Counted from the stretch's first letter, positions 8,688-16,968 are shown. The stretch is DNA of 64,000 nucleotides from Glycomyces fuscus (GCA_002529455.1 NYMS01000006.1:1-64000); one strand, 5' to 3'. The notes: generated by a model from the sequence alone, not told the origin. Translations and numbers: made by a program.

Positions 8688-8829
8688 GACAGTCCCCCCG
8701 CAGTCGTGCCCTGCCTCCATGCCTCGTCCTGCCCCTCCACCGCGTTCTCCACGCCCGCCGACCGCAGACCCCGGCCGGGGGCAGCGACCCGCGGAGTACC
8801 TGGTCATCGCACCCGTCAGGACCGATACT

Positions 8830-8846
8830 GGGTGCGAAGCGCACCC
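8830..8846. promoter_or_regulatory. palindromic operator candidate in the stress-protein divergon
   Basis: GGGTGCGAAGCGCACCC is an inverted repeat with 7-bp arms and a 3-bp centre, 37 bases before the HTH gene start. A third GCACCC half-site lies at 8809-8814. Its position between the two divergent genes suggests a binding site for a shared regulator, possibly the HTH protein itself. Confidence 0.5.
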
Positions 8847-8882
8847 GCACCGGCCGCACGCCGAACACAACGGGAGGCAACG

Positions 8883-9563
8883 ATGGTCAGACCCCGCGGG
8901 ACCGGAGGCGCCGGCGGCGACATCGGCCGCAGAGTGGCCCGGCGCAGGGAGGAGCTCGGGCTCACCCACGAGGAGCTCGCCCAGCGCGCCGGAATGGCGC
9001 CCGGATACGTGGCCTACCTGGAGACGCATCCGCCCGCGCTCAGCCGCAGCGCGCTCTACCGGCTCTCCCGGGCCCTGCACACCTCCCCCGACCACCTCCT
9101 GGGCGCCGACACCGACACACCGCCCGGAGCCGCGTCCACGGCCGCCCCCCGCCCGCACGTGCGCGTGCTGTCCCCGGACGAGTGCATGGAGCTCATCGGG
9201 CCCGGCGGGGTGGGGCGCGTGGCCTTCGCCGAGGAGGGTGGGGCTCCGGTCGTCCTGCCGGTGAACTACGCGGTCGTCAGGGGCGACGTCGTCTTCCGGA
9301 CGGAGTCCGACGGCCTGATCGCCGACCGCGCCCGCGGCCCCGTCGCGTTCGAGGTGGACCGGCTCGACGGCGCCATGAGCGAGGGATGGAGCGTACTCCT
9401 GACCGGGCGGGGGCGCGTCGTGGACGACCCGGAGGAGTCCGCCTCGCTGGAGGAGGCGGCTCCGGTCCGCCCCTGGGCCGGCGGTCAGCGGGAGGCCCAC
9501 GTCCGCATCACGCCGACGGGGGTGACCGGACGACGGATCGGGACCGGCGGGCCGCTGCTCTGA
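8883..9563 (+). CDS. HTH (XRE-type) regulator fused to a pyridoxamine-5'-phosphate-oxidase-like flavin-binding domain
   Basis: A 226-residue fusion. Residues 14-75 are a Cro/CI-type helix-turn-helix (RREELGLTHEELAQRAGM, then VAYLE as the second half of the motif). Residues 95-215 are a split-barrel of the PNPOx-like/FMN-binding family, with LIGPGGVGRVAF, VLPVNYAVVRGDVVFRT and FEVDRLDGAMSEGWSVLLTGRGRVV. This architecture recurs next to universal stress proteins in actinomycetes and may sense flavin, F420 or redox state. The ATG has a GGGAGG ribosome site seven bases upstream. It is divergent from the Usp gene, sharing the palindrome at 8830. A strong hairpin follows it. Confidence 0.88.
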   Translation: MVRPRGTGGAGGDIGRRVARRREELGLTHEELAQRAGMAPGYVAYLETHPPALSRSALYRLSRALHTSPDHLLGADTDTPPGAASTAAPRPHVRVLSPDECMELIGPGGVGRVAFAEEGGAPVVLPVNYAVVRGDVVFRTESDGLIADRARGPVAFEVDRLDGAMSEGWSVLLTGRGRVVDDPEESASLEEAAPVRPWAGGQREAHVRITPTGVTGRRIGTGGPLL

Positions 9564-9574
9564 GGCCCGTGCGT

Positions 9575-9598
9575 GGCGCCGGGACCGCTCCCGGCGCC
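9575..9598 (+). terminator. terminator after the HTH/PNPOx gene
   Basis: GGCGCCGGGA and TCCCGGCGCC make a perfect 10-bp stem with a four-base loop, 12 bases after the stop codon. It lacks a T-run, as is common in high-GC actinomycetes. Confidence 0.65.
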
Positions 9599-9894
9599 GC
9601 GCGCCGGGCCGACCGCCGGCCCAGAACGGCACGTGAAGGAGGGTTGACGCTGCGCGACCGCGACCTTACGATGCACGGACGGTGACGAGGCGTACTCGCC
9701 ACCGTGAACCGCACCCCGCCCGCGCCCCCACGGCATCCGACCCCCGGTGCCGACACGGACACCCGGTGGACCACCGGACCCGGGCGGGCCGGGTCGGGCC
9801 GCCGAACGCGACACGACCCGCGACCGGTACCCGCACACCCCCGTCACCCGCACACCCCCATGGAACAACCCGCCGCACACCACGTCCGCGACAC

Positions 9895-9916
9895 GGATTG
9901 TTAGCGCTAACAATCC
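9895..9916. promoter_or_regulatory. LacI-family operator upstream of the arabinanase gene
   Basis: The core ATTGTTAGCGCTAACAAT is a perfect 18-bp palindrome, and two further flanking bases on each side also match (GG and CC), giving 22 bp. TGTTAGCGCTAACA with a central CG is the classic LacI/GalR-family operator form and is frequent before sugar-hydrolase genes in actinomycetes. No LacI regulator is encoded in the window, so the repressor must be elsewhere. It probably represses the arabinanase in the absence of arabino-oligosaccharides. Confidence 0.85.
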
Positions 9917-10024
9917 ACCCCCCGTCGCGGTCGGGCGCCTGTCACCCCTGGTCAGAACCCCTGTCGGGTCATGGCGCGGCGCCACCGCGGCAACCCCCCG
10001 GAACCGAGCCCGAGGAGGCTCCCC

Positions 10025-11041
10025 ATGACCGAACACCCCCACACCCCCTCCGTGCGCCTCTCACGCCGCAGAATGCTGGGCGCCGCCCTGGCGACGGGAG
10101 CGCTGGCCGCGACCGCGACCGCCGCCGGCACGGTCCTCCCCCGACCCGCCTCGGCCGCCGACTACCCCGGCCCCGGCCGCGTGACCGGCGACATCCGGCT
10201 GCACGACCCGTCCTTCGTCAAGCGGCCCGACGGCGGCTACCTGATCGCCCACACCGGCCACGACGTGGCGCTGAAGACCTCGGCCGACCGGACCGCCTTC
10301 CGCGACGCGGGCCCGGCCTTCCCCGGCGGCGCCCCGTGGACCAGGCCCTACACGGGCGGCGACCGCAACCTGTGGGCCCCGCACCTGTCCTACGCCAACG
10401 GGCGGTACCACCTCTACTACTCCGCCTCGACCTTCGGCTCCAACCGGTCCGCGATCTTCCTGGCCACCAGCACCAGCGGCAACTCCGGCACCTGGCGCGA
10501 CGAGGGCCTGGTCATCGAGTCGTTCACCTCCGACGACTTCAACGCCATCGACCCCCACCTGCAGGTGGACGGCCAGGGCCGCTGGTGGATGGCGTTCGGC
10601 TCGTTCTGGTCGGGGATCAAGATGGTGCGCATCAACCCGGCGACCGGCAAGCGCCACGACGGCACCCTGTACTCGCTCGCGGGCCGCGGCGGCGACGCCA
10701 TCGAGGCCCCGACCCTCTTCCAGCGCGGCGGCTGGTACTACCTGTTCGTCTCCTTCGACCTGTGCTGCCGCGGGGCGGACAGCACCTACCGCATCATGGT
10801 CGGCCGCTCCACCAGCATCACCGGCCCCTACCGCGACCGCGCCGGAAGGGCCATGACCTCGGGCGGCGGCACCGAGATCCTGTCCGGCCACGGCGGCATC
10901 CACGGCCCCGGCCACCAGGACGTCTTCGCCGACACCGACAACGACATCCTCGCCTACCACTACTACGCCGACGACGGCACGGCGCTGCTGGGCATCAACT
11001 GGCTCGGCTGGGACTCCTCCGGGTGGCCGTACGTGCACTGA
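10025..11041 (+). CDS. secreted GH43 endo-alpha-1,5-L-arabinanase
   Basis: A 338-residue exported glycosidase of family 43 that should cut the alpha-1,5 backbone of arabinan in plant pectin. The N-terminus carries a twin-arginine signal (SRRRMLGAAL) with an Ala-rich core and an ASA-AD cleavage site near residue 45. The mature part is the five-bladed propeller: catalytic base Asp in IRLHDPSFVKR, pKa-tuning Asp in FNAIDPHLQVDG, and catalytic acid Glu in GDAIEAPTLFQRGGWYYLF. NLWAPHLSYANGRYHLYYS is also typical of the family. The histidine near the C-terminus (GPGHQDVF) fits the metal site of endo-arabinanases. The gene is single, behind a LacI-type operator. It ends soon after the propeller, with no carbohydrate-binding module. 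Confidence 0.9.
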   Translation: MTEHPHTPSVRLSRRRMLGAALATGALAATATAAGTVLPRPASAADYPGPGRVTGDIRLHDPSFVKRPDGGYLIAHTGHDVALKTSADRTAFRDAGPAFPGGAPWTRPYTGGDRNLWAPHLSYANGRYHLYYSASTFGSNRSAIFLATSTSGNSGTWRDEGLVIESFTSDDFNAIDPHLQVDGQGRWWMAFGSFWSGIKMVRINPATGKRHDGTLYSLAGRGGDAIEAPTLFQRGGWYYLFVSFDLCCRGADSTYRIMVGRSTSITGPYRDRAGRAMTSGGGTEILSGHGGIHGPGHQDVFADTDNDILAYHYYADDGTALLGINWLGWDSSGWPYVH

Positions 11042-11183
11042 CACCGGCCTGCGAGGCGGCGCCGGGCCCCGCCCGGAAAACCGCTCCGAACGAAGCGCGC
11101 CGGGGCCGGACCCCCGTGTCCGGCCCCGGGCGTCCCGGGGCCGGGGGGACCGGCGCCGCGCACGGCCCCGTGGCGGCCCAACG

Positions 11184-11219
11184 CAGTGAGGGGCCCGCCT
11201 CGCGGCGGACCCCTCACTG
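11184..11219 (-). terminator. terminator downstream of tRNA-Pro
   Basis: CAGTGAGGGGCCCGCC and GGCGGACCCCTCACTG pair as a 16-bp stem with one mismatch and a four-base loop, 17 bases beyond the 3' end of the tRNA gene. It may also serve the arabinanase gene from the other side. Confidence 0.75.
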
Positions 11220-11235
11220 AACTGCTGTCTCGCTG

Positions 11236-11309
11236 TCGGGACGGCGGGATTTGAACCCACGACCCCTTGACCCCCAGTCAAGTGCGCTGCCAAACTGCGC
11301 TACGTCCCG
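11236..11309 (-). tRNA. tRNA-Pro (anticodon GGG)
   Basis: Read on the minus strand, this is a full 74-nt cloverleaf. The acceptor stem is CGGGACG/CGTCCCG with discriminator A, and the D arm is around GCGCAGTTTGGCAGCGC. The anticodon arm is CTTGA-CTGGGGG-TCAAG with anticodon GGG, and the T arm is GTGGG-TTCAAAT-CCCGC. CCA is not encoded. It reads the CCC and CCU proline codons, of which CCC is very frequent here. A possible -10 box (TAGAGT) lies 43 bases upstream, and a strong hairpin follows. Confidence 0.95.
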
Positions 11310-11476
11310 TTCGTCGAGCGGTCGCCCTTTCCGGCCCCGCCGACGCAGAAGACTCTACCGCATTCCCCGGAGCGCTCGCACCGCCACAGCGCCCACCGGG
11401 CCCCGGGCCGCGCCACCGCCCGGGTGGGCAAGATCGGTCAGGCGCAGGCGCCCCCGCGGTGAACATACTGGGTTCC

Positions 11477-12409
11477 ATGACCGAGCCCACCCCAGGCCGG
11501 GACCGCCTGCGCGAACTGCTCGACGCGGTCCTGGACGAGGAGAACACGCGCCTCACCGACATGGCGGACCACGCCTTCGCCTCGCCGTTCCACTTCACCC
11601 GCAGGCTGACCCGTGACACCGGGGAGTCGCCGGTCGCGCTGCGCCGCCGGGTGCTCCTGGAACGCGCGGCCTGGCAGATCAGCCAGGGCAGCAGCGTGAC
11701 CGACGCCGCGTTCACGGCCGGATACGAGTCGGTCGAGGGGTTCACGCGCGCCTTCGGACGCGCCTTCGGACACCCGCCCAGCTCCACCACGGCGGGCAGC
11801 GGCACCTGGCTGTCCGCGCCCAACGGCATCCACTTCCATCCGCCGATCCACCTGTGGATCGAGGAGACACCCAAGGACCGGCCCGGCATGGACCTGATCG
11901 CCCTCCAGATCCACCACGACGTGGACGACACCGCCCACCTGATCCGCCTCGCCGGGCGGCTTCCCGAGGAGGCCTACCGGCGGGTGCGCGCGCCCGGGCA
12001 GACGGTCCTGGCGTGGGACGGGCCGGAGGAGTCCGTGGCCGCCGTGCTCGACCACCTGGTCCGGGCCAAGGAGGTGTGGCTCGCCTCGATCGACGGCGAC
12101 GACCTGCCCGAACGGGGCGAGGACGACGCGGACGCGCTGGCGGAGAGGCACTCCAGGGCGGGGGCCCGCTGGATCGCCGCGGTCGACGACATCGGGCGCC
12201 GCGGGGCCTGGGGCGACCGGCTGATCGACGCCCTGTGCGACCCGCCCGAGAGCTTCGTGCTGGGCAGCGTCGTCGCGCACGTACTCACCTTCTCCGCCCA
12301 CCGCAGGCAGCTCGTGCGCCACATGCTGCGCGCGGAGGGCCTGGAGGTGGACCACGGCGACCCCATCGAATGGCTTCAGGAACGACACCACGACGGAGGT
12401 ACACGATGA
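11477..12409 (+). CDS. AraC-type HTH protein with a DinB-like C-terminal domain
   Basis: A 310-residue two-domain protein. Residues 8-100 form a pair of AraC-type helix-turn-helices (LTDMADHAFASPFHFTRRLTR and VTDAAFTAGYESVEGFTRAF), here at the N-terminus rather than the usual C-terminus. Residues 140-300 look like a DinB/YfiT four-helix bundle, with HLVRAKEVWLASI and HVLTFSAHRRQLVRHM supplying the metal-binding histidines. It is probably a transcriptional regulator whose DinB part binds a metal or thiol ligand. The stop codon overlaps the ATG of the RibD-like gene (ATGA), so the two are translationally coupled. The start ATG gives MTEPTPGRDRLREL. Confidence 0.85.
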   Translation: MTEPTPGRDRLRELLDAVLDEENTRLTDMADHAFASPFHFTRRLTRDTGESPVALRRRVLLERAAWQISQGSSVTDAAFTAGYESVEGFTRAFGRAFGHPPSSTTAGSGTWLSAPNGIHFHPPIHLWIEETPKDRPGMDLIALQIHHDVDDTAHLIRLAGRLPEEAYRRVRAPGQTVLAWDGPEESVAAVLDHLVRAKEVWLASIDGDDLPERGEDDADALAERHSRAGARWIAAVDDIGRRGAWGDRLIDALCDPPESFVLGSVVAHVLTFSAHRRQLVRHMLRAEGLEVDHGDPIEWLQERHHDGGTR

Positions 12410-12945
12410 GCAGGACGGTCTACAACACCGCGACGAGCCTGGACGGCTTCATCGCCACCGAGGACCACTCCCTGGACTGGCTCTTCGCCGCGGACGGAGG
12501 GGAGGCCCTGGGGGAGACCGAGGACTTCATCCGGGGGGCGGGCGCCATGGTGTCGGGCGCCAGCACCTACGAGTGGATCCTGCGCCACGAGGGCGACAAG
12601 CCCTGGCCCTACGAGTCCCCCTGCTGGGTGCTCACCCACCGGGACCTGCCCAGGGTCGAGGGGGACATCCGCTTCGCCAGCGCCGACACCGACCAGGAGC
12701 TGCGCGACCTGCACGCGCGGGTGGTGGAGTCGGCGCGGGGGCGCGACGTGTGGCTGGTCGGCGGAGGGCGGATCGCCGCGGACCTGGCCCGGCTCGGCCT
12801 GCTGGACGAGGTGGTGGTGTCCATCGCCCCCGTCACCCTGGGCTCGGGCGCGCCGCTGCTGGCCGGGCGCGTGGACCTGAGGGTGCTGGACGTGTACCGC
12901 GCCGGGGACTTCGCCTGCGCGCGCTACGAGGTCGTCCGCTCCTGA
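12406..12945 (+). CDS. RibD C-terminal / dihydrofolate-reductase-like protein
   Basis: A 179-residue protein of the RibD_C (YwjB/YyaP-like) family, which has the fold of dihydrofolate reductase and usually binds NADPH. It opens with TATSLDGFIATEDHSLDWLF and has the mid-protein MVSGASTYEWIL strand. The pyridine-nucleotide segment is DVWLVGGGRIAADLARLGLLDEVVVSIAPVTLGSGAPL, the diagnostic block of the family, split here by description only. The gene overlaps the AraC/DinB regulator by four bases and has a GACGGAGG ribosome site. The two probably form a ligand-responsive pair. The physiological substrate is unknown. Confidence 0.87.
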   Translation: MSRTVYNTATSLDGFIATEDHSLDWLFAADGGEALGETEDFIRGAGAMVSGASTYEWILRHEGDKPWPYESPCWVLTHRDLPRVEGDIRFASADTDQELRDLHARVVESARGRDVWLVGGGRIAADLARLGLLDEVVVSIAPVTLGSGAPLLAGRVDLRVLDVYRAGDFACARYEVVRS

Positions 12946-13012
12946 TCCGGGAGCGCGCCGGTCGCCGGGAACACCGCCGACCGGGCGGGCAGGGCGTCGT
13001 CGGCCGGTCGGC

Positions 13013-13597
13013 TCAGTCGGGTCCGGCGGTTTCGTCGGGTCCGGCGGTGCCGCTCCCGGCCCGGCGGCGCCCCTCAGGCCCCTCCAGTCCGTCCCGGCCC
13101 CAGGCCCCCTCCAGCTCGCGCAGGCGCGCGGCGGCCCCGGCGATCTCCTCCTCGGTGAACACCGCGACGCCGTTGTCCGCGAGCAGCCGCGCGGTGACCC
13201 CCTCGCCGGGCACCCTGCGACCGCCGAAGGTGCCGTCGTAGACCCGGTGCAGCCCACAGGAGGGGCTCGACTCCTTGAGCACCGCCACGGCCACGCCGTG
13301 CGTGCGCGCGGTGGCCAGCGCCGCGCGGGCGCCGTCCACGAAGTGCCCGGTCACGTCCCGCCCCTCGGGGGTGAGGATGCGTGCGCGGCCCGCGAGTACG
13401 TCGGCGGCGGTCGCGCCCGGCTCGATCTCGGCGGGCGGCCGGGGTACCGGGAGGCCGCCCGCGACCTCCGGGCAGTACACCACCAGGCGCCCCTCCTCGC
13501 GCCAGCGGGCGACCAGGTCGTCCCCGACCGGCTTGGCGCGCCCGTCGTAGCGCACCCGGCGCCCCATCAGGCAGGCGCTGACCAGCACCTTGCGCAT
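13013..13597 (-). CDS. DUF523 family protein (TudS-like desulfurase fold)
   Basis: A 194-residue protein; DUF523 is normally about 150, and the extra is a charged Gly/Arg/Pro tail. The three cysteines that hold the [4Fe-4S] cluster in the DUF523 enzyme TudS (2-thiouracil desulfurase) are present: SACLMGRRVRYDG (residue 9), VYCPEVAGG (residue 42) and ESSPSCGLHRVYDG (about residue 113). It may therefore remove sulfur from thiolated uracil or a related compound. The ATG at 13597 has a GGGGGAG ribosome site. It is a single gene, convergent with the RibD-like gene. The cluster and activity are inferred from the family. Confidence 0.85.
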   Translation of the reverse strand: MRKVLVSACLMGRRVRYDGRAKPVGDDLVARWREEGRLVVYCPEVAGGLPVPRPPAEIEPGATAADVLAGRARILTPEGRDVTGHFVDGARAALATARTHGVAVAVLKESSPSCGLHRVYDGTFGGRRVPGEGVTARLLADNGVAVFTEEEIAGAAARLRELEGAWGRDGLEGPEGRRRAGSGTAGPDETAGPD

Positions 13598-13876
13598 GGA
13601 CTCCCCCTCTCGGCCGCCACCACGCTACCGGGGCGGAGGCACGGTCGGAGCACACGACCTCGTCGTCGGTTCGCCCGCGGCGGTCCGGGCGTCCTTCCCC
13701 ACCGGCGTGCGCCACGCCGAGCGCACCGGGGTCCTGGTCGGTACGCGGCGGAAGCGGCGCCGGGCGCCCGGGAGGGGGTACGCGCGAAGGCCCCGGTCCG
13801 CACCGGGTCGGAGCCGTTCCCGGGGCCCGCGGGAACCGGGGCGAGGGGGCTCCCCCGTCCGCGTCCCGCGGTGCCG

Positions 13877-14164
13877 CTACCCGGCCCCGCCGGGCGGGGT
13901 CCCCCCGTCCTCCTGGATGTGCTGTCGCAGCACGTCCATCAGGGCCGAGGAGCCCTGGAGGTTCTCCATGAGCCGGTCGACCGTCATGAGGGCGATCCCC
14001 TGCTGGGGGTCGCCGAGGACCAGCAGCTTGTCGCCGGGGGAGATGCCCAGGTCGCGGCGGGCCTTGGCCGGGATCGCGATCTGGCCGCGTTCGCTGACCG
14101 TCACCGCGCCGTAGAAGCCCCGGCCGCCGGGTCCGTAGGAGGCGCCGTCCTGCTCCGCAGCCAC
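13877..14164 (-). CDS. AbrB/MazE/SpoVT-type DNA-binding protein
   Basis: A 95-residue protein with a swapped-hairpin AbrB domain at about residues 19-65 (YGAVTVSERGQIAIPAKARRD, then GDKLLVLGDPQQGIALM). The GQI.IP.KARRDLGI..GD motif is characteristic of transcriptional regulators and antitoxins of this class. Residues 66-95 are a helical tail. The likely start is the GTG at 14164 behind GGAAGG; the frame is open further upstream without a ribosome site. No toxin gene is adjacent. Instead it is divergent from a DUF418 membrane protein across a 137-bp spacer with ACATGT repeats, so it probably autoregulates and controls that gene. Confidence 0.85.
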   Translation of the reverse strand: MAAEQDGASYGPGGRGFYGAVTVSERGQIAIPAKARRDLGISPGDKLLVLGDPQQGIALMTVDRLMENLQGSSALMDVLRQHIQEDGGTPPGGAG

Positions 14165-14250
14165 CCCGCCACCGCCTTCCCGTACGTGTTGCGCACAGCG
14201 TACCAAGCGGGCCGTGTCCGTTTGCGGCCATGGCCACAGGGCACACGATA

Positions 14251-14277
14251 TACATGATTTACATGTAATAACATGTA
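14251..14277. promoter_or_regulatory. ACATGT repeat operator between the AbrB and DUF418 genes
   Basis: Bases 14260-14277 read TACATGTAATAACATGTA, a perfect inverted repeat with 7-bp arms and a 4-bp AT centre. A further TACATG starts at 14251, so the half-site recurs about every 9-10 bp, one helical turn. The A/T content stands out sharply from the surroundings. It lies just upstream of the DUF418 ribosome site and is a good candidate for the AbrB-type protein. Confidence 0.65.
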
Positions 14278-14301
14278 GCCCATCCCCGCCGAGGAGGATC
14301 C

Positions 14302-15465
14302 GTGACCGCTCCCGCGCCCCGTGCGCTCGCCCCGGACCTGGCCAGGGGCGCCATGCTGCTGGCCATCGCCTGCGCCCACGCCCCGCTGTTCGTCCTGGCC
14401 GTCGACCACGGCCCCGCCCTGGCCAACGGCGCCGCACTCGTCCTCCACGAGCTGTTCGTGGGCAACCACGCGCGCCCGATGTTCGCCTTCCTGTTCGGTT
14501 ACGCCCTGGTGCAGACGCTGGACCGGCGGGTCGCGCGCGGAGCCGACCCGGCCGGCGTCCGCGCCCTGCTGCGCCGCAGGGGCTGGTGGCTGCTGGCCTT
14601 CGGCCTGGCCCACACGCTGCTGGTCCCCCTCGACATCCTCGCCGCCTACGGCGTCGCCTCCCTGCTGCTCGTGGGCCTGCTGCGGGCGCGCTCGACGACC
14701 CTGCTGTGGGTCGCGGGCCTGGCCCTGGTCCCCGGCACCGCGCTCTCGGCGGTCCCCCTGGGACTGGCCCTGTCCCAGGGCGTCTCCACCTTCGACATCG
14801 GCTCCGTGGCCCCGCCCCCCGGGGCCGACCCCATCGCGCTCCACCTGGAGCGCCTCCCCGGCACGCCCTTCGCCCTGGCCGTCGGGACGGCCCTGGTCGT
14901 ACCCGGGGTGGTCGCGGGCATGTGGGCGGCGCGGCGCCGCATCCTGGAGGAGCCCGAGCGCAACCGCGTCCTCCTGGTGCGCGCCGTCGTGCTCACCACG
15001 GCGGTCTCCGTCGCCGGGGCCCTGCCCTCGATCCTGGTCCAGACGGGCGTGTGGAGCGCCCCCTCGGCCGCCGCACAGTGGGGCACGGCCCTCCTCCAGC
15101 CCCTGACGGGCTACTTCGGCGGCGTCGGGATGGCCGGGATCGTCGCGCTGGCCGCGATCCGGGCGGCCCGTACCCGCGGCGTCCCGACCACCGCCGTCCA
15201 GGCACTGGGCCAGCGCTCCCTGACCTTCTACCTGCTCCAGAGCGTGGTCTTCCTCGCGGTCTTCTCCCCGATGGGCCTGGGGTGGCAGGACCGGCTGGGG
15301 CTGGCCGGGGCCTTCGGGGTGGCCGCCGCGACCTGGCTGGCGTCGCTGGCAGCCGCCGAGCTGATGCGGCGCGCCGGCTACCGCGGCCCGGCGGAGAACC
15401 TGCTGCGCCGCCTCACCCGCCGGGCCGAGCCCCGGTCCCCGCGGGAGGCCCCCTCCTCGGCCTGA
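14302..15465 (+). CDS. DUF418 family integral membrane protein
   Basis: A 387-residue protein with about eight to ten hydrophobic segments. It shows the DUF418 layout: N-terminal RALAPDLARGAMLLAIACAH, a central LLRRRGWWLLAFGLAHTLL, and the family hallmark QRSLTFYLLQSVVFLAVF about 95 residues from the end. Such proteins resemble acyltransferase-3-like membrane enzymes, but their function is unproven. The GTG start has a GAGGAGG ribosome site. It is divergent from the AbrB-type regulator and is followed by a strong terminator, so it is a single gene. Confidence 0.88.
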   Translation: MTAPAPRALAPDLARGAMLLAIACAHAPLFVLAVDHGPALANGAALVLHELFVGNHARPMFAFLFGYALVQTLDRRVARGADPAGVRALLRRRGWWLLAFGLAHTLLVPLDILAAYGVASLLLVGLLRARSTTLLWVAGLALVPGTALSAVPLGLALSQGVSTFDIGSVAPPPGADPIALHLERLPGTPFALAVGTALVVPGVVAGMWAARRRILEEPERNRVLLVRAVVLTTAVSVAGALPSILVQTGVWSAPSAAAQWGTALLQPLTGYFGGVGMAGIVALAAIRAARTRGVPTTAVQALGQRSLTFYLLQSVVFLAVFSPMGLGWQDRLGLAGAFGVAAATWLASLAAAELMRRAGYRGPAENLLRRLTRRAEPRSPREAPSSA

Positions 15466-15475
15466 GCACACGACG

Positions 15476-15505
15476 AAGGGGGCTCCCCGGCCGGGGAGCC
15501 CCCTT
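15476..15505. terminator. strong bidirectional hairpin between DUF418 and der
   Basis: AAGGGGGCTCCCC and GGGGAGCCCCCTT form a perfect 13-bp stem with a GGCC loop, placed between convergent genes. Confidence 0.85.
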
Positions 15506-15531
15506 CTCACGCCGTGGCCGGACCGGTACGG

Positions 15532-16968
15532 CTACCGGCGGCGGTGCTTGCGGTCCGGGCGCACGCTGCCCTTGGACGCGCGGCCCTGGGGGGCGCCCTT
15601 CTTCTCACGGATGCGCATGCTGATGTGCACCGGGGAGCCCTCGAAGCCGAAGTCCTCCCGCAGGCGCCGCTCGATGAAGCGGCGGTAGTTGTCCTCCAGG
15701 AACCCGGTGGTGAACAGGATGAAGTGCGGCGGGCGCGAACCCGCCTGCGTCGCGAACAGGATCTTGGGCTGCTTGCCGCCGCGCACCGGCGGCGGGGTGG
15801 CGGCCACCAGCTCCTTGAGCCAGTTGTTGAGCTGACCGGTCGGGATGCGCTGGTTCCACCCGGCCAGGCTGGTCTCGATCGCCGGGACCAGCTTCTCCAT
15901 GTGGCGGCCGGTCTTGGCCGAGACGTTCACGCGCGGCGCCCAGGAGACCCGCGCCAGCTGGCGGTCGATCTCCTTCTCCAGGTAGGTCCGGCGCTCCTCG
16001 TCGAGGATGTCCCACTTGTTGAAGGCCAGCACCAGGCCGCGGCCCGCCTCCACGACCTGCTCGACGACCCGGATGTCCTGCTCGGCGAGGGGCTCGCTGA
16101 CGTCCATGAGCACCACGGCGACCTCGGCCCGCTCCAGGGCGGTGCCGGTGCGCATGGTGGCGTAGTAGTCGGCGCCCTGGAGGGCCCGGAACCGGCGGCG
16201 GATACCGGCGGTGTCGATGAACTTCCAGGTCCGCCCGCCCAGCTCGATCAGCTCGTCCACCGCGTCGCGGGTCGTGCCCGCCACCGCGTCGACGACCACC
16301 CGGTCCTCGCCGGCGAGCCGGTTGAGCAGACTGGACTTGCCCACGTTGGGGCGGCCCAGCAGAGCGATGCGGGGCGGGCCGTCCTCGCCCTCGTCGTCCT
16401 CCTCGCCCAGGGGCTGCTCGGGGAACTCCGCCACGAGCGCGTCCAGCAGGTCGCCGGTGCCGCGGCCGTGCAGGGCGCTGATCGGGAAGGGCTGGCCCAC
16501 GCCCAGCTGCCACAGGTCGAGGGCGTCGGCCTCCTGCATGCTGCCGTCGACCTTGTTGGCGGCCAGCACCACGGGGCGCTTGGTCGAGCGCAGCACGCGG
16601 GTGACGGCGGCGTCGGCGTCGGTGACGCCCACCGTCGCGTCGACCACGAACAGGATGACGTCCGCGGTCTGCGCGGCGTACTCGGCCTGGCGGGCGACCA
16701 TCGCGGCCAGACCGCTGACGCTGGTCTCCCAGCCGCCGGTGTCGACCAGGGTGAACCTGGTGCTCTGCCACTCGGCGTCGTAGGCGACCCGGTCGCGGGT
16801 CACGCCCGGCACGTCCTCCACCACGGCCTCGCGGCGGCCGATGATGCGGTTGACCAGGCTGGACTTGCCCACGTTGGGGCGGCCGACCACGGCCACCACG
16901 GGGAGGGTCGCGGGCTCGTCGGCGTCCACTCCCCCGTGGACGACGTCGGATATGTCGAAGTCACTCAT
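15532..16968 (-). CDS. der: ribosome biogenesis GTPase Der (EngA)
   Basis: A 478-residue double GTPase that assists 50S subunit maturation. G domain 1 begins at about residue 25 ([40 protein letters not shown]) and G domain 2 at about residue 200 ([43 protein letters not shown]). They are followed by a KH-like domain that ends in a basic tail (PDRKHRRR). The N-terminal 20 residues are an acidic extension normal for actinomycetes. The ATG at 16968 has GGGAGCA upstream. It is the last gene of a minus-strand series after cmk, from which it is separated by 251 bp. Confidence 0.97.
   Translation of the reverse strand: MSDFDISDVVHGGVDADEPATLPVVAVVGRPNVGKSSLVNRIIGRREAVVEDVPGVTRDRVAYDAEWQSTRFTLVDTGGWETSVSGLAAMVARQAEYAAQTADVILFVVDATVGVTDADAAVTRVLRSTKRPVVLAANKVDGSMQEADALDLWQLGVGQPFPISALHGRGTGDLLDALVAEFPEQPLGEEDDEGEDGPPRIALLGRPNVGKSSLLNRLAGEDRVVVDAVAGTTRDAVDELIELGGRTWKFIDTAGIRRRFRALQGADYYATMRTGTALERAEVAVVLMDVSEPLAEQDIRVVEQVVEAGRGLVLAFNKWDILDEERRTYLEKEIDRQLARVSWAPRVNVSAKTGRHMEKLVPAIETSLAGWNQRIPTGQLNNWLKELVAATPPPVRGGKQPKILFATQAGSRPPHFILFTTGFLEDNYRRFIERRLREDFGFEGSPVHISMRIREKKGAPQGRASKGSVRPDRKHRRR

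Larger units (their letters stand above)
9564..10024. other. 461-bp intergenic region upstream of the arabinanase
   Basis: This region holds the terminator of the HTH/PNPOx gene at 9575-9598 and a perfect LacI-type palindrome at 9895-9916. No credible gene is seen in the rest. The 108 bases between the operator and the arabinanase start form the probable transcribed leader. Confidence 0.6.

Noticed and set aside
11477-12409. AraC/DinB gene as two separate fused fragments
   Set aside because: The frame is continuous with one start and both domains are complete, so it is a natural fusion and not a sequencing join.
13567-13876. Short frames upstream of the DUF523 gene
   Set aside because: They lack ribosome sites and recognisable motifs, and the region is only 279 bases of GC-rich spacer.
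1-15465. A genomic island or prophage in the accessory part
   Set aside because: Only one small insertion sequence is present. No integrase, phage structural gene, direct-repeat attachment site or composition jump was seen.
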